DNA of 11,416 nt from Phycisphaerae bacterium (GTDB taxonomy: Bacteria; Planctomycetota; Phycisphaerae; UBA1845; PWPN01), in NCBI GenBank assembly GCA_003557125.1, contig PWPN01000304.1:1-11416 (forward strand). The letters run 5' to 3'. The notes under the pieces were generated by a model, which saw only the letters and a program-made list of their open reading frames with translations, searched no databases and was not told the DNA's origin. Shown here in pieces: positions 1-8,315 of the stretch. The number at the start of each line of letters is the position of its first letter. The stretch's first letter is position 1. The position numbers were made by a program, and so were the translations under genes.

Positions 1-1
1 C

Positions 2-86
2 CCCGTACCACCCAAGTGCACGCCCGTACCACCCTTCCGGCGAGCACGTAGATCGGGCTCTGTCCGACGAAATTCCGATTCACCAA
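2..86. repeat. Direct repeat, copy A (about 85 bp)
   Basis: This stretch matches 205-289 at a constant offset of 203 bp with only a handful of mismatches. Shared blocks include CACCCAAGTGCACGCCCGTA and GACGAAATTCCGATTC. It carries the GGGCTCTG(T/C)CCGA motif, an imperfect member of the GGGC-AGA-GCCC hairpin family. The window starts inside or just before this copy, so the full repeat may be longer. Confidence 0.8.
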
Positions 87-192
87 AAGGAGGGCATCGC
101 GCGCCCTGCCCCCGCTCTGTGAGCAGAAAAGACGGCCGCCACGGGGGGACGGCCGCTACAACAACTGCACCCTCACGGTCGATTCCTATCAG

Positions 193-209
193 ACGGGCGA
201 GACGCCCGT
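193..209. repeat. Hairpin repeat, ACGGGCG-AGA-CGCCCGT family
   Basis: A perfect 7-bp stem (ACGGGCG/CGCCCGT) encloses the 3-nt loop AGA. The same sequence occurs at 8316-8332. It occurs in opposite orientation (loop TCT) at 7953-7969 and 9922-9938, and with loop GGA at 10170-10186. It is followed by the TACCACCC tail that accompanies most copies. Confidence 0.8.
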
Positions 210-289
210 ACCACCCAAGTGCACGCCCGTACCACCCTTTCGGCGAGCACGTAGGTTGGGCTCTGCCCGACGAAATTCCGATTCGCCAA
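205..289. repeat. Direct repeat, copy B (about 85 bp)
   Basis: Second copy of the element at 2-86. This copy is preceded by an intact ACGGGCG hairpin. The GGGCTCTGCCCGA motif is better preserved than in copy A, where one C is T. The two copies are about 118 bp apart, edge to edge. Confidence 0.8.
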
Positions 290-291
290 CA

Positions 292-308
292 GGCGGGCAG
301 AGCCCGCC
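292..308. repeat. Hairpin repeat, GGCGGGC-AGA-GCCCGCC family
   Basis: A perfect 7-bp stem with loop AGA. An identical 17-bp sequence lies at 10237-10253, about 10 kb away, each followed by CCT(A/G)CCCC. It is the first strong hairpin downstream of addA, about 65 nt past the stop codon, but no T-run follows it on the minus strand, so a terminator role is unproven. Confidence 0.8.
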
Positions 309-373
309 CTACCCCCCTTTCTTTATCCTGGTGCCTTCCCACGTTCCTATCAGTGCCACAGTAACAGATATCG

Positions 374-3300
374 TCACTCATGAACGTGCAAAGGGCCGCC
401 CTTCACTTCGACCAGCGCGCGTGCATGCACGTAGGCGAGCCAACAGCGCGTTACCGGCATGCCCGTGACGGCTTCGAGACTCTGTGCATACTGTTCGAGC
501 TGGTACCGTGCGTGTTCGGCCCGGTGCGCGACCTGGTCCGCACTGACCGCATCGGTCTTGTAGTCGAGGATCTCCCAGCCGTCGTCGTCTGCCCATGCGA
601 GATCGATCATCCCCCGCACGAGCACGAAATCCTGCGGATCGTACGCCTGGACGGAGGCATCGAGACGCGACGGGGCGACCCGCGTCACGAACGCGACTTC
701 GCGACGGACATCGGCTGCCCGCGCGCGAACCCGTCGCCCCACATCCGTCCCGAAGAACCAGCGTACTCCGTCCAGCAGGACGCGGCGCGCTTCCTCGGGC
801 GAAATCCGTCCGACGTCCTGGAGCTCGCGCAGTTGGGCCTGGAGATCGGCCTCATCGCAGGGGCGGGCGAGGTCGAGCACTTGCAGGAAACGATGGGTGG
901 CCATGCCCGTCTCAACCGCGTCCGCACGGGGTGCACCGTCCAGAAACGCGGGGCGGGTCGGCGTGTTCTGCCCACGGGTCGGATGCGTGCGTTCGAGCGG
1001 GTCGGCCGACGCGTCCCACCGTCGTTTCAGTTCGGTGACGCCGATACGGGCGGGCAGCGCCGCCAACTCGAGGGCGGGGTAGGCGTGCGTGAGGCTGTCG
1101 AGTATCGGCGCGACGGAAGCCTCGTCGGCCAGGGGCTCCTCCGCGGGCAATTCCGCCAGCACAGCCGATTTCGCCAGCGTCACCGCCCGGTCCGCATCCT
1201 GCATCGGCGGAACCTCCCAGCCATCCGTCACGTTCCGCCCGTAGACGCGGACCACGATCAATGCATCGCGGGCCGTCCCTTCCTTCGAGCCCCAGTCGAC
1301 GGTGCCGCGCGGTGCCGCTCCGACAGCTGACAGGAGCCAGGAAAGATAACTCGTCGCCGACTCGAGAACCAACTGACCGATGCGCGGACCATTCTCTTCT
1401 TCCATGCCCCGCGTCGCCGCTTCGTGCAGTTGACGACACATCGTGACGTTCTCCGGCCGAGCCCGACCGACAAGCACGAGATGTTCCCGCGCCCGCGTCA
1501 GCGCGACGTAGAGGACGCGGAGTTCCTCGGCCAACTGCTCGCGGTGCATGTGCTCGGCTGCAGCCTGCTGGAGGAGCGACGGATAACGGATACGCCGTTC
1601 GGAATCGACGACGGCCATCCCGATGCCGTGGAAGCGATCGACCAGCACGCTCCGGCGATGATCCTGCATGTTGAAGTCTTTGCTCATGTCGGCCAGGATG
1701 ACGATCGGATACTCCAGCCCCTTGCTGGCATGTACCGTCATGATGCGAACGACGTTTTCATCACCGCCCTGCACACCGCTGCGAAGCGGCGATTGGCCTT
1801 GTTCGAGAATGTTTTCGAGAAAATGCAGGAACCGCCGCAACCCCTGGCGCGTGAACTGCCCGAACTGCCGGGCCAGCTCGTGCAGCTGGATGAGCCGATC
1901 GCGCCGCTGTCGGCCGCCCGGCAGACCGGCGACGTACGCGAGATAACCCGTCTCCTCGTAGATCGCCCAGAGCACCTCGGCGACGGGCCGTTGCCGGATG
2001 CGATCGCGCCATCGCTGGAGATTCGCCAGCGTGACGTCGAGTCGTTGCGAGAGATCCTCGTCGTCGCCATCTTTGACGTACGTCTGGACCGCCTCGTGGA
2101 AGGGGCCGTCCGGGGACGCAAGGCGAACGGTCAGCAGGTGCGATTCGGTGTACGGCGAGCCGGTCAACGGTGACCGCAGAAAGCCGGCCAACGGAATGTC
2201 CTGGCAGGGATTGTCCAGCAGGCGCAGCAGGTTCAGCACGTCGTTGAACTCGCTCGATTCGAGGCCCGAAGCCTGTTTCTCGATGCGCGTCGGGATCCCC
2301 ATCCGACGCAACGTTTCGGCGATGGGCTCAGCCTTGTAGGGCAGGGAGCGGAGCAGGATGACGATGTCGCCCAGCTCGACCGGTCGCGTCCTCGGCGGCC
2401 CGCCCGGCGTCGCAGGCCGATCGGCGATGTGCCAGCGCGGGTGACGGCCCACCCAGCCCATCCACCGGCTGATCCGTCGGCCGATCAGGTACGCTTCGCG
2501 CTCGATACCTTCGAGCTCTTCGGCGCTCTGTTCGTCGGCGTCTTTCGGATAGCCGTTGTCCTGCCCGTCATCGTTGTCGTTGCTGTCTTCGCTATTGCCA
2601 GCGCTGTTGCCATCGTTGTTGGTGCCGTTTTGTATCCCGTTCGCACAGGATGCAGCCCGGGCCGTGGCCGCGGTGACCGGCTCGATGAGGTGCACCTCGA
2701 TGGCGGGCCGACCGAACAGCGGGCCCTGGGCCTCGGCCGGGTAGGTGGCGCCGGCACGGAGCTCGGCTGTGGCATCGTAGGCGGTCCCGCCGAACTCGGG
2801 GCGCATGAGCGGCCGAAACAGCAGGTTGATCGCTTCGAGAACGTCCGGCCGACTGCGGAAATTGTCCGGCAGATGGATGACCTCGCCGGGGCCGCGACCG
2901 GAGGCGAACCGGTCGCAGCGATTCGTGAAAAGCGCGGGCTCTGCCAGGCGAAAGCGGTAGATCGACTGCTTGATGTCGCCAACGGTGAAAAGGTTGCCCT
3001 CGGGCGGGTCCGCGCTTTCACGGCTGACGCAGTGCAGAATGGCTTCCTGGAGCGGGTCCACGTCCTGGAACTCGTCGACGAGCACGTAACGATACTGATT
3101 CTGCAACTGGCGGGCGACGTCGGAAGGTCGATCCGAGTGGCCGTCTACGGTCAGCAACCGGTACGCGTAGCGCTGGAGGTCATTGAAGTCGGCCGCCGCC
3201 TGGGCGCGCTTGACCTGTTCGTAACGTTGGCCGAAACGCGCGACCAGCTCGACGAGCGTGCGGGCATAGGGCGCGACGCACGCGAGGCCTTCGACATACC

Positions 3301-4327
3301 CATCCACCGTAAAAGTGCACACTGCCTCGCGGACGCGCTTTTCGAATAGTTTCTTCATCCGATTGACCGCGAGAAGGGCGGCGTCGTAGGCAGCCTTCTC
3401 TTCTTCCGACACATTGCGCGGCCGGGATTTCCTTGGAAACCTCCACGCGCGGACATCTTCGGCGACAGCTTCCCACGATTCGGGTGTGCCCGCGCAGAGC
3501 CGTTCGTGCCATGTGTCGAGCTCATCGGAAAAGTCGGAGGCAGTGTCCGCGTGCAGGGTTGCGATCGGCCAGCAGCATGCGATCGTGCGCGCGACGTGGC
3601 GCGCGTTCTCGGCATGCAGTCGCAACGCACGAAGGAGGCGCTCATGCTGGATCGCATGGAGGCGCGCGCGGTGCGCGGACGGGTCGTCCGGAGCGTAGCA
3701 CGCGATACTCTCCTGCAGCCACTGCGCGGGGTTCGGCAGACTCGAAATGAACGCGTAAATATCCAGCACGAGCGGCACGATCTGGCGGTCCCTGCCCGAG
3801 CCGTAATCGTCCACGAGCGCTTGAAAGGACATCGCGAACGCATCCTGGCCCGCGTAAAGCTCGGTCAGCAGCGTTTCGAGCACCTCCCGCTGGAGCAGGT
3901 CCGTCTCCTCGGCCGCCAACACAGCCAACTGCGGATCGACGCCGGCCTGCGGGAACCAGCGCTGGATCAAGGCGCGGCAGAATGCGTGGATCGTCGAGAT
4001 CGAGGCGTTGTCGAGGCGATAGAGCTGCTGCTGGAGGCGGGCATCGTTGGGGCGTCGTTCGAGCCGCGCGCGGATCGCCCTGCCGATCCGGGTGCGCATC
4101 TCCGTCGCCGCAGCCTCGGTGAACGTAACGACGAGCAGCTCATCGACCGAACAGCGGTACGGGTCCGGCAGATCGCAGACCAGCGCTGCACAGCGCTCGG
4201 CCAAGACCATCGTCTTGCCCGCACCGGCTGCTGCGGAAACGAGCAGACTCCGGTCGGCCGTCAGGACGGCGCGACGCTGGGCATCCGTCAAATGCGCGAG
4301 CAGCGCGGCAGCGGCATCGTCACCCAT
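374..4327 (-). CDS. addA: AddA: helicase-nuclease subunit A of the AddAB recombination complex
   Basis: UvrD/RecB-type SF1A helicase fused to a C-terminal RecB-like nuclease, 1317 residues. AddA is the 3'-to-5' motor of AddAB and cuts one strand during end resection. Motifs in order: Walker A SAAAGAGKT (31-39), TFTEAAATEMRTRI (68-81), Walker B VDEFQD (417-422), GDIKQSIYRFR (450-460), NFRSRPDVLEAIN (489-501), TVHASKGLEYP (864-874), LYVALTRARE (939-948). The nuclease has His1145, GMIDL with Asp1242, LDYKTD with Asp1255 and Lys1257, then QLEQY (1276-1280). An Asn/Asp-rich insert spans about 562-605. The frame stays open 36 codons further upstream, but that part overlaps addB and reads as Arg/Ser-rich shadow. 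The chosen ATG overlaps the addB stop by 8 bp and has a GGGAGGG ribosome site 5 nt before it, implying translational coupling. Identity is near certain. Confidence 0.96.
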   Translation of the reverse strand: MGDDAAAALLAHLTDAQRRAVLTADRSLLVSAAAGAGKTMVLAERCAALVCDLPDPYRCSVDELLVVTFTEAAATEMRTRIGRAIRARLERRPNDARLQQQLYRLDNASISTIHAFCRALIQRWFPQAGVDPQLAVLAAEETDLLQREVLETLLTELYAGQDAFAMSFQALVDDYGSGRDRQIVPLVLDIYAFISSLPNPAQWLQESIACYAPDDPSAHRARLHAIQHERLLRALRLHAENARHVARTIACCWPIATLHADTASDFSDELDTWHERLCAGTPESWEAVAEDVRAWRFPRKSRPRNVSEEEKAAYDAALLAVNRMKKLFEKRVREAVCTFTVDGYVEGLACVAPYARTLVELVARFGQRYEQVKRAQAAADFNDLQRYAYRLLTVDGHSDRPSDVARQLQNQYRYVLVDEFQDVDPLQEAILHCVSRESADPPEGNLFTVGDIKQSIYRFRLAEPALFTNRCDRFASGRGPGEVIHLPDNFRSRPDVLEAINLLFRPLMRPEFGGTAYDATAELRAGATYPAEAQGPLFGRPAIEVHLIEPVTAATARAASCANGIQNGTNNDGNSAGNSEDSNDNDDGQDNGYPKDADEQSAEELEGIEREAYLIGRRISRWMGWVGRHPRWHIADRPATPGGPPRTRPVELGDIVILLRSLPYKAEPIAETLRRMGIPTRIEKQASGLESSEFNDVLNLLRLLDNPCQDIPLAGFLRSPLTGSPYTESHLLTVRLASPDGPFHEAVQTYVKDGDDEDLSQRLDVTLANLQRWRDRIRQRPVAEVLWAIYEETGYLAYVAGLPGGRQRRDRLIQLHELARQFGQFTRQGLRRFLHFLENILEQGQSPLRSGVQGGDENVVRIMTVHASKGLEYPIVILADMSKDFNMQDHRRSVLVDRFHGIGMAVVDSERRIRYPSLLQQAAAEHMHREQLAEELRVLYVALTRAREHLVLVGRARPENVTMCRQLHEAATRGMEEENGPRIGQLVLESATSYLSWLLSAVGAAPRGTVDWGSKEGTARDALIVVRVYGRNVTDGWEVPPMQDADRAVTLAKSAVLAELPAEEPLADEASVAPILDSLTHAYPALELAALPARIGVTELKRRWDASADPLERTHPTRGQNTPTRPAFLDGAPRADAVETGMATHRFLQVLDLARPCDEADLQAQLRELQDVGRISPEEARRVLLDGVRWFFGTDVGRRVRARAADVRREVAFVTRVAPSRLDASVQAYDPQDFVLVRGMIDLAWADDDGWEILDYKTDAVSADQVAHRAEHARYQLEQYAQSLEAVTGMPVTRCWLAYVHARALVEVKGGPLHVHE

Positions 4328-7300
4328 CGTCACCCTCCCTCGCCAGCCGTCGCAAGACCTCATCCTTCTTGAACGATTCGAGACGGCGCGGCGGCTGCGT
4401 AGCGATCTCGTAACGGCAGAGCGGCAGATACGCACAGAAGGTGCAAGGCCTGCGCTTGTTGAGGCGGTACGGGCTCACGGCGATGTCCCCGTCGAGCAGA
4501 CGGTCGGCCAGTTCGCCCATGCACCGACCGACGTGTGCCATCAACGCTTTCATCTGATCGGGGACAGCCAGGTCGCTGTTGGCGTATGGCTCTCCTTTCC
4601 GGGTCAGCTTTGCCGCGAGAAAGTCCGAGCCGCCGCCGGGCGCGATCGTGTCGTCGAGTGTCTCCAGTTTCGATAAGTCGACGATCCCCCGCCAGCGGTA
4701 GGGGCGTTTCCTTTCGCAGTCCGGGTGCGGAAGCATCTCGAAAGGCTCGAGCAGCGGCAGGTAGAGTGCCGCCACGGGTCGGACAGGCCTGCCCGTCAAC
4801 GACTCGCCCGTCTGCTGCAAAGCCAGGAGGTACCCGACAAGCTGGAGCGACAGGCCATGGAATACCTCGGCGAAGTTGAGGCGGCGGTCGGTGGTCGCCT
4901 TGTAGTCGATGACCACGCCGAGCAGTTCCTCGCCAAGGTCCGCCAGGTCGACGCGGTCGATCTTGCCCCGCAGCCGGATCGTTCGACCCCGCGGCGTGGT
5001 CAATGTGAAAGCCCTGGAATGGTTGTAGCCGAAGGGGTACTCGACCGCGCGGGGCTTGAATCGCCCGACACCCGCCGCCTGTCGCTGCCAGCGCATGACA
5101 CGGGCCATGTAGAGCCGACTGCGATCGGCCAGGAAGCTGTTCCGCCCTTCGGACAGGAGCATCTCGTCGGTCAATTGCGCGACGATATGGTCGGCCGCCG
5201 CATCGACGCCCTCGGCGATCTGGTCGTCCTCGAGATCGGCCAGCCCCCTTTCGTCCTTGACGAGGCTGTCGATGAATTTTTCAAGGATGGCATGGCAGAG
5301 CGTGCCGACGTCCACAGCCTCCAGCTCGGAGACGACCCGCGGTTCGAGGCCGAGCCAGTAGTCCGCGAAGTGCGCGAAGGGGCAGGCGGCGAACCGTTCG
5401 AGTCGGCTGACGCTGGCCAGGAACGGCGTCTTCACGGCCCGGTCGATCAGGCCTTCTTCCAGACGTGCGGTGTTCGTGTAGGCGAGCCCGCCAAGTGCAC
5501 GCAGGAGCGTGTGACGCCACGCGGCGTGCTGCCGGGCATCTTCGTAAAGTCGGTTCCAGAGCCCGCGGCGGGACGGGTCCTCATCGTCGGATACGCCAGG
5601 ACGATAACGCAGCTCGCCCGCCAGCCTTGCCCCCAGCTCGCGGACATTTGGAATCCAGCTCGGCCGCCCTTCGTTGCGGGGGTCCGGGACCGTCTCGATC
5701 GCAAGGCCCGGCAGTGCAGCGCACAGGTCGCCCAGGAACGGGGAGGGCTCTACGGGTTGGCTGTCGACCTCGGACTGCGGGAAGCTGATCCACAGCCGTT
5801 GCGACGCGCGCGTCAATGCGATGTAGACGAGCATCCGTTCGTCGAGCAGTTGGCGCTGCCGGGAAGGGCCGATGGGCTTGCCGAGCCGCTCGAGCGTTTC
5901 ACGCTCCTGGTCGCCCAGGAGCGGATCTTCCGAACGACGTTGCGGAAAATGCGCCGCATCGAACCCGAGCAGGAGAACCGCGCGGACCGGGGGATGACGG
6001 CTCCTGTCGATCGCGCCGACCATGACCTGGTCGAGCGTGGGCGGCGCGAGCCCCAGGTCGAACTCGGCCAAGGCTGCCTCGATCGCTTCGCGGAACTCGG
6101 CCAGCGTCAAGGCCTCACTGCCCAGGGCATGGACGAACTCATCGAGAAGCTCGATCAGATCGGCCCAGACCTGGCGATGGATCTGCGCCTCGTCGGGCCG
6201 TCCGTCCTGCTCGGCCCGGCCTGCCCAATCCTCGAGCCGGGTGCCGACCTCATTGTGCGCGAGGCATCCGTACAGCATGGAGGCCCATTCCAGTCCTTCA
6301 CGCTGTGCCTCACCGCAGGCATCGTCCAGCCAGGGCGCCAGGCACCCGAGCCAGGCCCGCCTCGCTTCGTCGACACGCTGAAGCACTTCCTGCCGATACC
6401 CCTCGAGCCGCTCGCTGGAAGCCTTGCGCGCAAAAATCCGTGTGTAGTGCCAGGATTGCCCGAATCGCGCGCGACCGGTGATGTTGTGGGCGAGCAGGTA
6501 GTTTTCGAGAAGATCGCCCTGCGCGTCGGAAATCGGCAAGAGGCCCGTCTTGAGCGTCAGGCGCACCGATTCGAGACGGCAATCGTCGCACGCGACAGCC
6601 AGCAGACCGCGAATGAGCTCGATGAGCGGATGGTGGGCGGTCGGCTCACGGCGATCGATGAAGTACGGAATCTCAGCCGACCGCAGCGCGGTGGCGAGCA
6701 GGTCATGGTAGGCATTCAGATCGCGGACGATGACGGCCATCTGGCGATAACGCAACGGCGGGTTCGGTTCGCGCGTGAGGCGCTGGATCTCAGCGACGGC
6801 CGCCTCGACTTCGCTGCGGCGATCGGGCAGACGCTGCACGCTGACGACCTCGCGCGGAGGCGGCTCGGACGTCGGCGTCGCGCGCGACGTGAAAAGTTTT
6901 TTTTCGATCGCAGCCAACGAGACATGCTCGAAGCGCGGCGGCTCGGGCGGATCGAGGCGGACCGGCTCGTCGACGGGCACACCGGCCGCACGGAACGCCT
7001 TACGCAGCTCGACGAGCGTGCGCTCCGTCCGCGCGAACAGAGAAAACGACAAGCCCGGAAGCTCGTCGCTCGTCACCGCCGAAGCGTGCGGATCGACCAG
7101 CAGTGCGATCTCGACCGATGCGACCCGCCGGGCGAGGGCCACGAGCAATGCGACCTCCTGGTGCGTGAAGCCGGCGAACCCGTCCACCCAGACGCGCGCG
7201 TCCGCGAGAAAGTCGCACGTTTCGAGACGCTCGGCCGCCATCGCCAGGTACTGGGCCGGGTCGAGCCGGTCGTCGATGAGATAGTCGAGGTAGGCTCGGT

Positions 7301-7805
7301 AAATGCGCGAAAGGTCGGCGAGCTTCGCAGCCGCCAGCGGGTTGTCCGCGTCGCTCCGCTCGGCCAGATCGGCCAGCACGTCCGGCGCGATATCCTCGCG
7401 CATGAGTTCTTCGATCGTGCCGGCCACCTGCCGGACGAGCCCGGCCTGCTCGGCCACCCGGTCGAGGATCCGCAGGGCGGACCGTTCGCGCCGGATAAGA
7501 CGCCGCAGGGTCATGAGACGGCCGAGTTGACCGATCGTCTGGTCGCCCTGCCGCGGATCCGTGCCCGTCTCGGCGAAGATGCGGTACGCCAACCGCTGAA
7601 AGCTCAACACTTCGCAGCGCAGAAAGCCCGTCACCTGGTCGGTCTCGATGAGGGCGCGCTCCATCTGGAAGCTCGCCTGCTCGGGTACCAGCATCAGGAG
7701 GCGCGAGGCAGCGGTCGGGTTTTCGCGCAGCGCAGCACGGACAGCCTGCAGGCAGCGATGCGTCTTGCCGGATCCGGCGCGCCCAACAACGAATCGAACG
7801 GACAT
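4320..7805 (-). CDS. addB: AddB: helicase-nuclease subunit B of the AddAB recombination complex
   Basis: Partner of AddA, 1161 residues, close to the size of Bacillus AddB. In studied AddAB enzymes this subunit nicks the opposite strand and recognises Chi. Near the N-terminus is Walker A GRAGSGKT (8-15). A motif VI-like segment, YIALTRASQRL, is at 661-671. The C-terminal nuclease has His838, GKIDRVD with Asp950, VIDYK with Asp967 and Lys969, and QLVGY (988-992). Four cysteines match the AddB 4Fe-4S pattern: Cys808 in AACPFAHFADYWL, then Cys1121, Cys1124 and Cys1130 in CTFCAYLPLC. GGGAG (7814-7818) lies 8 nt before the ATG, and a likely promoter lies just upstream. addB is the first gene of the addB-addA operon, divergent from bioA. 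The opposite strand is open over nearly the whole gene, which I read as a composition artefact. Confidence 0.96.
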   Translation of the reverse strand: MSVRFVVGRAGSGKTHRCLQAVRAALRENPTAASRLLMLVPEQASFQMERALIETDQVTGFLRCEVLSFQRLAYRIFAETGTDPRQGDQTIGQLGRLMTLRRLIRRERSALRILDRVAEQAGLVRQVAGTIEELMREDIAPDVLADLAERSDADNPLAAAKLADLSRIYRAYLDYLIDDRLDPAQYLAMAAERLETCDFLADARVWVDGFAGFTHQEVALLVALARRVASVEIALLVDPHASAVTSDELPGLSFSLFARTERTLVELRKAFRAAGVPVDEPVRLDPPEPPRFEHVSLAAIEKKLFTSRATPTSEPPPREVVSVQRLPDRRSEVEAAVAEIQRLTREPNPPLRYRQMAVIVRDLNAYHDLLATALRSAEIPYFIDRREPTAHHPLIELIRGLLAVACDDCRLESVRLTLKTGLLPISDAQGDLLENYLLAHNITGRARFGQSWHYTRIFARKASSERLEGYRQEVLQRVDEARRAWLGCLAPWLDDACGEAQREGLEWASMLYGCLAHNEVGTRLEDWAGRAEQDGRPDEAQIHRQVWADLIELLDEFVHALGSEALTLAEFREAIEAALAEFDLGLAPPTLDQVMVGAIDRSRHPPVRAVLLLGFDAAHFPQRRSEDPLLGDQERETLERLGKPIGPSRQRQLLDERMLVYIALTRASQRLWISFPQSEVDSQPVEPSPFLGDLCAALPGLAIETVPDPRNEGRPSWIPNVRELGARLAGELRYRPGVSDDEDPSRRGLWNRLYEDARQHAAWRHTLLRALGGLAYTNTARLEEGLIDRAVKTPFLASVSRLERFAACPFAHFADYWLGLEPRVVSELEAVDVGTLCHAILEKFIDSLVKDERGLADLEDDQIAEGVDAAADHIVAQLTDEMLLSEGRNSFLADRSRLYMARVMRWQRQAAGVGRFKPRAVEYPFGYNHSRAFTLTTPRGRTIRLRGKIDRVDLADLGEELLGVVIDYKATTDRRLNFAEVFHGLSLQLVGYLLALQQTGESLTGRPVRPVAALYLPLLEPFEMLPHPDCERKRPYRWRGIVDLSKLETLDDTIAPGGGSDFLAAKLTRKGEPYANSDLAVPDQMKALMAHVGRCMGELADRLLDGDIAVSPYRLNKRRPCTFCAYLPLCRYEIATQPPRRLESFKKDEVLRRLAREGDDG
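4333..4340 (-). promoter_or_regulatory. Ribosome binding site fixing the addA start
   Basis: Read on the minus strand, AGGGAGGG lies 5 nt upstream of the ATG at 4327, inside the last codons of addB. It favours this ATG over the one at 4435. The ATGGGTGA overlap of the addA start with the addB stop is typical of translational coupling. Confidence 0.75.
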
Positions 7806-7834
7806 GCGTGAGACTCCCAGCCGTGATGTCAGCC

Positions 7835-7864
7835 ATGATACGCGATGCTCGCGGCGCGCTCCAA
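7835..7864 (-). promoter_or_regulatory. Putative sigma-70-like promoter for addB-addA
   Basis: On the minus strand, TTGGAG (7859-7864) is separated by 18 bp from TATCAT (7835-7840). The -10 matches the E. coli consensus at 5 of 6 bases, the -35 at 3 of 6. Transcription would start near 7828, giving a leader of about 22 nt carrying the addB ribosome site. Sigma-factor preference in this organism is unknown. Confidence 0.35.
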
Positions 7865-7920
7865 CGTGAACAGGGTGGTTAACGCCGTCACAGAGGGTGG
7901 TGGACAGTCATCACAGCCAA

Positions 7921-7969
7921 GGGTGGTACGGGCGTCTCGCCGAAAGGGTGGTACGGGCGTCTCGCCCGT
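7921..7969. repeat. Two GGGTGGTACGGGCGTCTCGCC repeats, one complete with hairpin
   Basis: The first copy (from 7921) has GGGTGGTACGGGCGTCTCGC but breaks off into GAAAG before the second arm is complete. The second (from 7947) is complete, forming the ACGGGCG-TCT-CGCCCGT hairpin at 7953-7969. The same GGGTGGTACGGGCG unit is tandemly repeated at 9858-9941, and its reverse complement occurs near 193-238. Confidence 0.8.
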
Positions 7970-7979
7970 CGGGCATGCG

Positions 7980-8002
7980 CACTGGCGGACAAGCCGCCAG
8001 TG
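7980..8002. repeat. Hairpin repeat, CACTGGCGG stem with 5-nt loop
   Basis: A perfect 9-bp stem (CACTGGCGG/CCGCCAGTG) with loop ACAAG. Two further copies at 10002-10024 and 10134-10156 have the reverse-complement loop CTTGT, so they sit in the opposite orientation. The right arm runs directly into the first unit of the minisatellite. Confidence 0.85.
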
Positions 8003-8222
8003 GCACCCATATGTTTGTGGCACCCATATGTTTGTGGCACCCATATGTTTGTGGCACCCATATGTTTGTGGCACCCATATGTCTGAGGCACCCAAATGCT
8101 TGAGGCACCCAAATGCTTGAGGCACCCATATGCCTGAGGCACCCAAATGCTTGAGGCACCCATATGCCTGAGGCACCCATATGCCTGAGGCACCCATATG
8201 TCTGAGGCACCCATACTTTCGC
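8002..8222. repeat. 17-bp tandem repeat (minisatellite), 12 units plus one degenerate
   Basis: Twelve consecutive 17-bp units run from 8002 to 8205 without spacers, and a thirteenth (8206-8222) has decayed. Four unit types occur: GGCACCCATATGTTTGT (units 1-4), GGCACCCATATGTCTGA (5, 12), GGCACCCAAATGCTTGA (6, 7, 9) and GGCACCCATATGCCTGA (8, 10, 11). Nine units carry the palindrome CATATG. The array is bracketed by AGTGGCACCC at 7999-8008 and 8224-8233, which suggests slippage expansion from a seed. Since 17 is not a multiple of 3, a coding role is unlikely. Confidence 0.95.
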
Positions 8223-8240
8223 TAGTGGCACCCGAACTTT

Positions 8241-8270
8241 CCCCCCTTACGAAGGGGGGATCAAGGGGGG
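8241..8270. repeat. CCCCCCTT/AAGGGGGG hairpin repeat, left copy
   Basis: CCCCCCTT and AAGGGGGG form a perfect 8-bp stem around ACG (8241-8259), followed by ATC and another AAGGGGGG (8262-8270 region). This is the inverted counterpart of the element at 10091-10120. Similar C-run/G-run repeats are dispersed in many bacterial genomes (general knowledge). No T-run follows, so it is not a textbook terminator. Confidence 0.75.
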
Positions 8271-8315
8271 TTCGGTAAAGCCGAAAGGGTTTGTAGCATG
8301 TGCAATATCTCCCAA

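Larger units (their letters stand above)
1..373. other. Repeat-rich intergenic region downstream of addA
   Basis: No convincing gene lies here. The short open frames have no ribosome binding site, and their peptides simply translate the hairpin repeats. The region holds two copies of an approximately 85-bp direct repeat, two short hairpins, a GC-rich stretch near 133-161 with two GACGGCCGC motifs, and a small inverted repeat TGCTC-TGT-GAGCA-like motif near 112-125 that recurs near 10277-10290. No U-tract follows a hairpin in the direction of addA transcription, so no canonical intrinsic terminator is visible. Confidence 0.7.

Noticed and set aside
380..1330. Plus-strand frame of 316 codons opposite the addA nuclease domain
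   Set aside because: It is antisense to a region with intact nuclease motifs, has no ribosome site of note and no recognisable domain.
4328..4435. 36-codon N-terminal extension of AddA
   Set aside because: The stretch is Arg/Ser-rich, overlaps addB coding sequence, and the ATG at 4327 has a good ribosome site and the expected family N-terminus.
4725..7811. A 1028-codon open frame on the plus strand opposite addB
   Set aside because: It is the complementary frame of a real gene. Absence of stops follows from addB rarely using TTA, CTA or TCA codons in high-GC DNA. The product is Arg/Glu-rich with no recognisable motif, whereas addB has complete family motifs.
8002..8222. CRISPR array or iteron-type replication origin
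   Set aside because: Units are contiguous with no spacers and no cas genes, so it is not CRISPR. The 17-bp length fits iterons, but no rep gene, DnaA box cluster or AT-rich unwinding region accompanies it.
7829..8231. Three overlapping minus-strand frames encoding 17-residue repeat proteins (GASxIWVPQxYGC type)
   Set aside because: They are different frames of the same 17-bp tandem repeat, all open because the unit has no stop codon. No ribosome site is visible and non-repeat parts translate the hairpin elements.
8241..8270. C6TT/AAG6 hairpin as an intrinsic terminator
   Set aside because: The stem is strong but no T-run follows in either direction, and homologous copies occur in several contexts, so it is called a dispersed repeat.
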